From contig NZ_JAUZQF010000003.1 of assembly GCF_030718205.1 (NCBI RefSeq), forward strand, positions 124,001 through 188,000: a stretch of DNA of 64,000 nucleotides, in the 5' to 3' direction. Positions 62,393-64,000 of this stretch are shown here, in pieces (within the stretch, counting starts at the first letter, position 1; the number at the start of each line of letters is the position of its first letter). Origin of the DNA: Nonomuraea turcica (GTDB lineage Bacteria; Actinomycetota; Actinomycetes; Streptosporangiales; Streptosporangiaceae). The notes below the pieces were generated by a model. That model made no database searches, had not been told where the DNA came from, and saw only the letters and a list, made by a program, of their open reading frames with translations. The translations under genes and the position numbers were made by a program.

Positions 62393-64000
62393 GTGCGCTC
62401 CTCGTGGCCTTTCGCCGGCCGGGAAACCCAGCTCGCGGCCATCCGATCGGCGCTGGAATCCGGAGGCGCCGTCGTGGCCGGGCCGGCCGGCGCGGGCAAG
62501 AGCCGCCTGGCGGCCGAGGCGCTGCGCGACACCGGCGGCGTGGCCTGGATCATGGCCACGGCCGCGGCCTCGGAGGTCCCGTTGGGCGCGATGGCACATC
62601 TGCTGCCCGACCAGCCGCCCAGCGGCAACGTGATCCGCTGGGCCGCCGACGTCCTGCGGCGCGAGCACCAGGTGCTCATGGTGGACGACGCCCACCTGCT
62701 GGATCCGGTGTCGGCCGCGCTGGTGCACCACATGGTGGCCGGTGGCCGGGCACGCGTGCTGGCGACGACGCGCAGCGGCGAGCGAGCACCCGACGCGGTG
62801 ACGGCGCTGTGGAAGGACGACCTGCTGCCGCGCCTGGATCTGGCCCCGATGACGCTCAAGGAGACGGGGCTCGTCCTGGCCGGAGCGCTGGGCGGGCAGG
62901 TGGAGGCCCCGACGGTCAGGCGCCTGTGGCGGGCGAGCGACGGCAACGCGCTGTTCCTGCGTGAGCTCGTGCTGGCCGGCGAGGCGGGCGGCGTGCTCGC
63001 CGAGCGGCACGGGGTGTGGCACTGGGTGGGCGAGGTCCCGGTGACGATGCGGCTGCGCGAGCTGATCGAGGGCCGGATCGGCGATGTCGACGCCGGTGAA
63101 CGGGCGGCGCTCGAACTGCTCGCCCACGGTGAGCCGCTGGCCGCGGACGTGCTGACCACGCTGGTCCCGCCGGCGACGCTGGGGCGGCTGGAGGATCGTC
63201 AGCTCGTGACCGTGTCCAGGCAGCGGATGATGGTACGGCTCGCGCACCCCCTCTACAGCGAGGTGATCCGGGCCGGGTGCGGCACGTTGCGCACCCGTGA
63301 AGTGCTGCGGAGTCTGGCCGACGCGGTCGAGGAGGCCGAGTCCCGCGGCGGCGAGGACGTGCTCCGGGTCGCGCTCTGGCGGCTCGACAGTGGGACGGCC
63401 GGCGACCCTGCCTTGCTCATCGAGGCCTGCCAGGTCGCGCGGAGCGTACGCGCGCTCGATCTGGCCGCCAGACTCGGGCGGGCCGCGCTGGCGGCCGGAG
63501 GAGGGCTCGCGGCGGTCACCGCGCTGGCCGCCGTGCTCAACTACGCCGACCGGTACGAAGAGTCGGAGGCGGTCCTGCGTGAGGTCGCGGGCGAGCCGCT
63601 CGACGACATGACGCGTGCCGAGCTGGTGTCCGTGCACGGGCTCAACCTCTTCTGGGGGTTCGGCCGGGAGGCCGAGGCGCGGGCCGCGCTGACGGACGCG
63701 TACGACACGATGACCGAGCCGGAGCCGCGCCAGGGCGTCCTGGTGATCAGAACCTCCGTCGAGCAGGCGATGGGCATGTTCGACGAGGTCAGGGCGACCG
63801 TGGAGCAGATCCGCCGGATAGGCCCGCTCAGCACCCGGCTCGAGATCGGCCTGGGGTCACTGGATGCGCGCCTCCTCATCCACGAGGGACGGGTTCGCCA
63901 GGCCATGGCCCGCGCCGGCGAAGGGCTCGACGCCGTCGACGCGCAGCCGGCGGGGCTGCCGGCACTCACGGCCGCCGTGGCGGACGCCGGCGTCGTCGCC
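62393..64000 (+). CDS. LuxR/MalT-type AAA ATPase regulator (partial, 3' end outside window)
   Basis: The first 536 codons are open to the window edge. GTG 62393 lies 6 nt after TACCAT (62381-62386), so a leaderless transcript is likely. Walker A is AGPAGAGKSRLAAEA (about residues 29-43) and Walker B is VLMVDDAHLLD; the region after residue 300 is helical and TPR-like. This matches large LuxR regulators (LAL/MalT-like) that have a C-terminal LuxR helix-turn-helix, which would lie beyond the window. Confidence 0.82.
   Translation, partial: MRSSWPFAGRETQLAAIRSALESGGAVVAGPAGAGKSRLAAEALRDTGGVAWIMATAAASEVPLGAMAHLLPDQPPSGNVIRWAADVLRREHQVLMVDDAHLLDPVSAALVHHMVAGGRARVLATTRSGERAPDAVTALWKDDLLPRLDLAPMTLKETGLVLAGALGGQVEAPTVRRLWRASDGNALFLRELVLAGEAGGVLAERHGVWHWVGEVPVTMRLRELIEGRIGDVDAGERAALELLAHGEPLAADVLTTLVPPATLGRLEDRQLVTVSRQRMMVRLAHPLYSEVIRAGCGTLRTREVLRSLADAVEEAESRGGEDVLRVALWRLDSGTAGDPALLIEACQVARSVRALDLAARLGRAALAAGGGLAAVTALAAVLNYADRYEESEAVLREVAGEPLDDMTRAELVSVHGLNLFWGFGREAEARAALTDAYDTMTEPEPRQGVLVIRTSVEQAMGMFDEVRATVEQIRRIGPLSTRLEIGLGSLDARLLIHEGRVRQAMARAGEGLDAVDAQPAGLPALTAAVADAGVVA

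Overview
The window is 64 kb of very GC-rich DNA with the codon use, short intergenic gaps, GTG/TTG starts and regulator mix of an actinomycete. The gene mix (cholesterol oxidase, MHS and DHA2 transporters, TTT transport, a SigB/SigF-type sigma factor, many IclR/TetR/PaaX/LacI regulators) suggests a soil Streptosporangiales-type organism such as Nonomuraea. The taxon is an inference. No rRNA, tRNA, CRISPR array, insertion sequence or phage gene was seen.

Region 1 (1-6380) is a candidate aromatic or hydroxy-acid catabolic unit. A divergent amidohydrolase (cut by the window edge) faces an operon of class III CoA-transferase, citrate-synthase-fold citryl-CoA lyase with an N-terminal 27-bp tandem repeat, LigB-like and LigA-like extradiol dioxygenase subunits and a zinc-free MDR oxidoreductase. 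A convergent IclR regulator follows. Three near-identical dyads (CGRAC-N4-GTCCG) tie this regulator to the divergent promoter region.

Region 2 (6390-15180) holds a cholesterol oxidase operon (DapB-like dehydrogenase, AhpD-like protein, Tat-exported oxidase), a lipoprotein, an MHS transporter, a STAS protein, a small MarR/ArsR-like regulator, a short MetE-like protein and a stress-type sigma factor.

Region 3 (15180-28800) contains an SDR pseudogene, a flavoprotein dehydrogenase, a DHA2 exporter with its divergent TetR regulator, a secreted trypsin-like protease, a DinB/maleylpyruvate-isomerase-type protein, an AhpD-like protein, a TetR/hydrolase/MFS/hydrolase locus with a duplicated operator, a DAO-type oxidoreductase, a secreted unknown behind a terminator-like hairpin, and a possible 38-residue Arg-rich small protein.

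Region 4 (28930-44970) is carbohydrate and sugar-acid metabolism. A LacI regulator precedes a GH36 alpha-galactosidase and an ABC importer without its own ATPase. Then come a TauE-like exporter, an IclR regulator and a D-glucarate operon: 5-dehydro-4-deoxyglucarate dehydratase, glucarate dehydratase, TctC/B/A transporter and a Usp protein.

Region 5 (43997-49630) has a phosphotransferase, an FAD monooxygenase with its TetR regulator, a LuxR protein carrying a histidine-kinase-like ATPase domain, a luciferase-domain-like protein and a PaaX regulator.

Region 6 (49630-61242) is the clearest pathway. SDR, amidohydrolase, MaoC hydratase, MHS transporter and acyl-CoA synthetase, with a MarR repressor, match the CoA-dependent p-hydroxycinnamate (cou-type) route. 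They are followed by an aldehyde dehydrogenase, a zinc alcohol dehydrogenase, a VanA-like Rieske oxygenase, an unknown 86-residue protein, a VanB-like reductase and an IclR regulator. Together they could convert ferulate-type lignin monomers to vanillate and then protocatechuate. The window ends with another phosphotransferase and the first 536 codons of a LuxR/MalT-type ATPase regulator.

Many genes in this window have a TANNNT box exactly 6-7 nt before the start codon, so leaderless transcription seems common here, and this was used to choose several starts.
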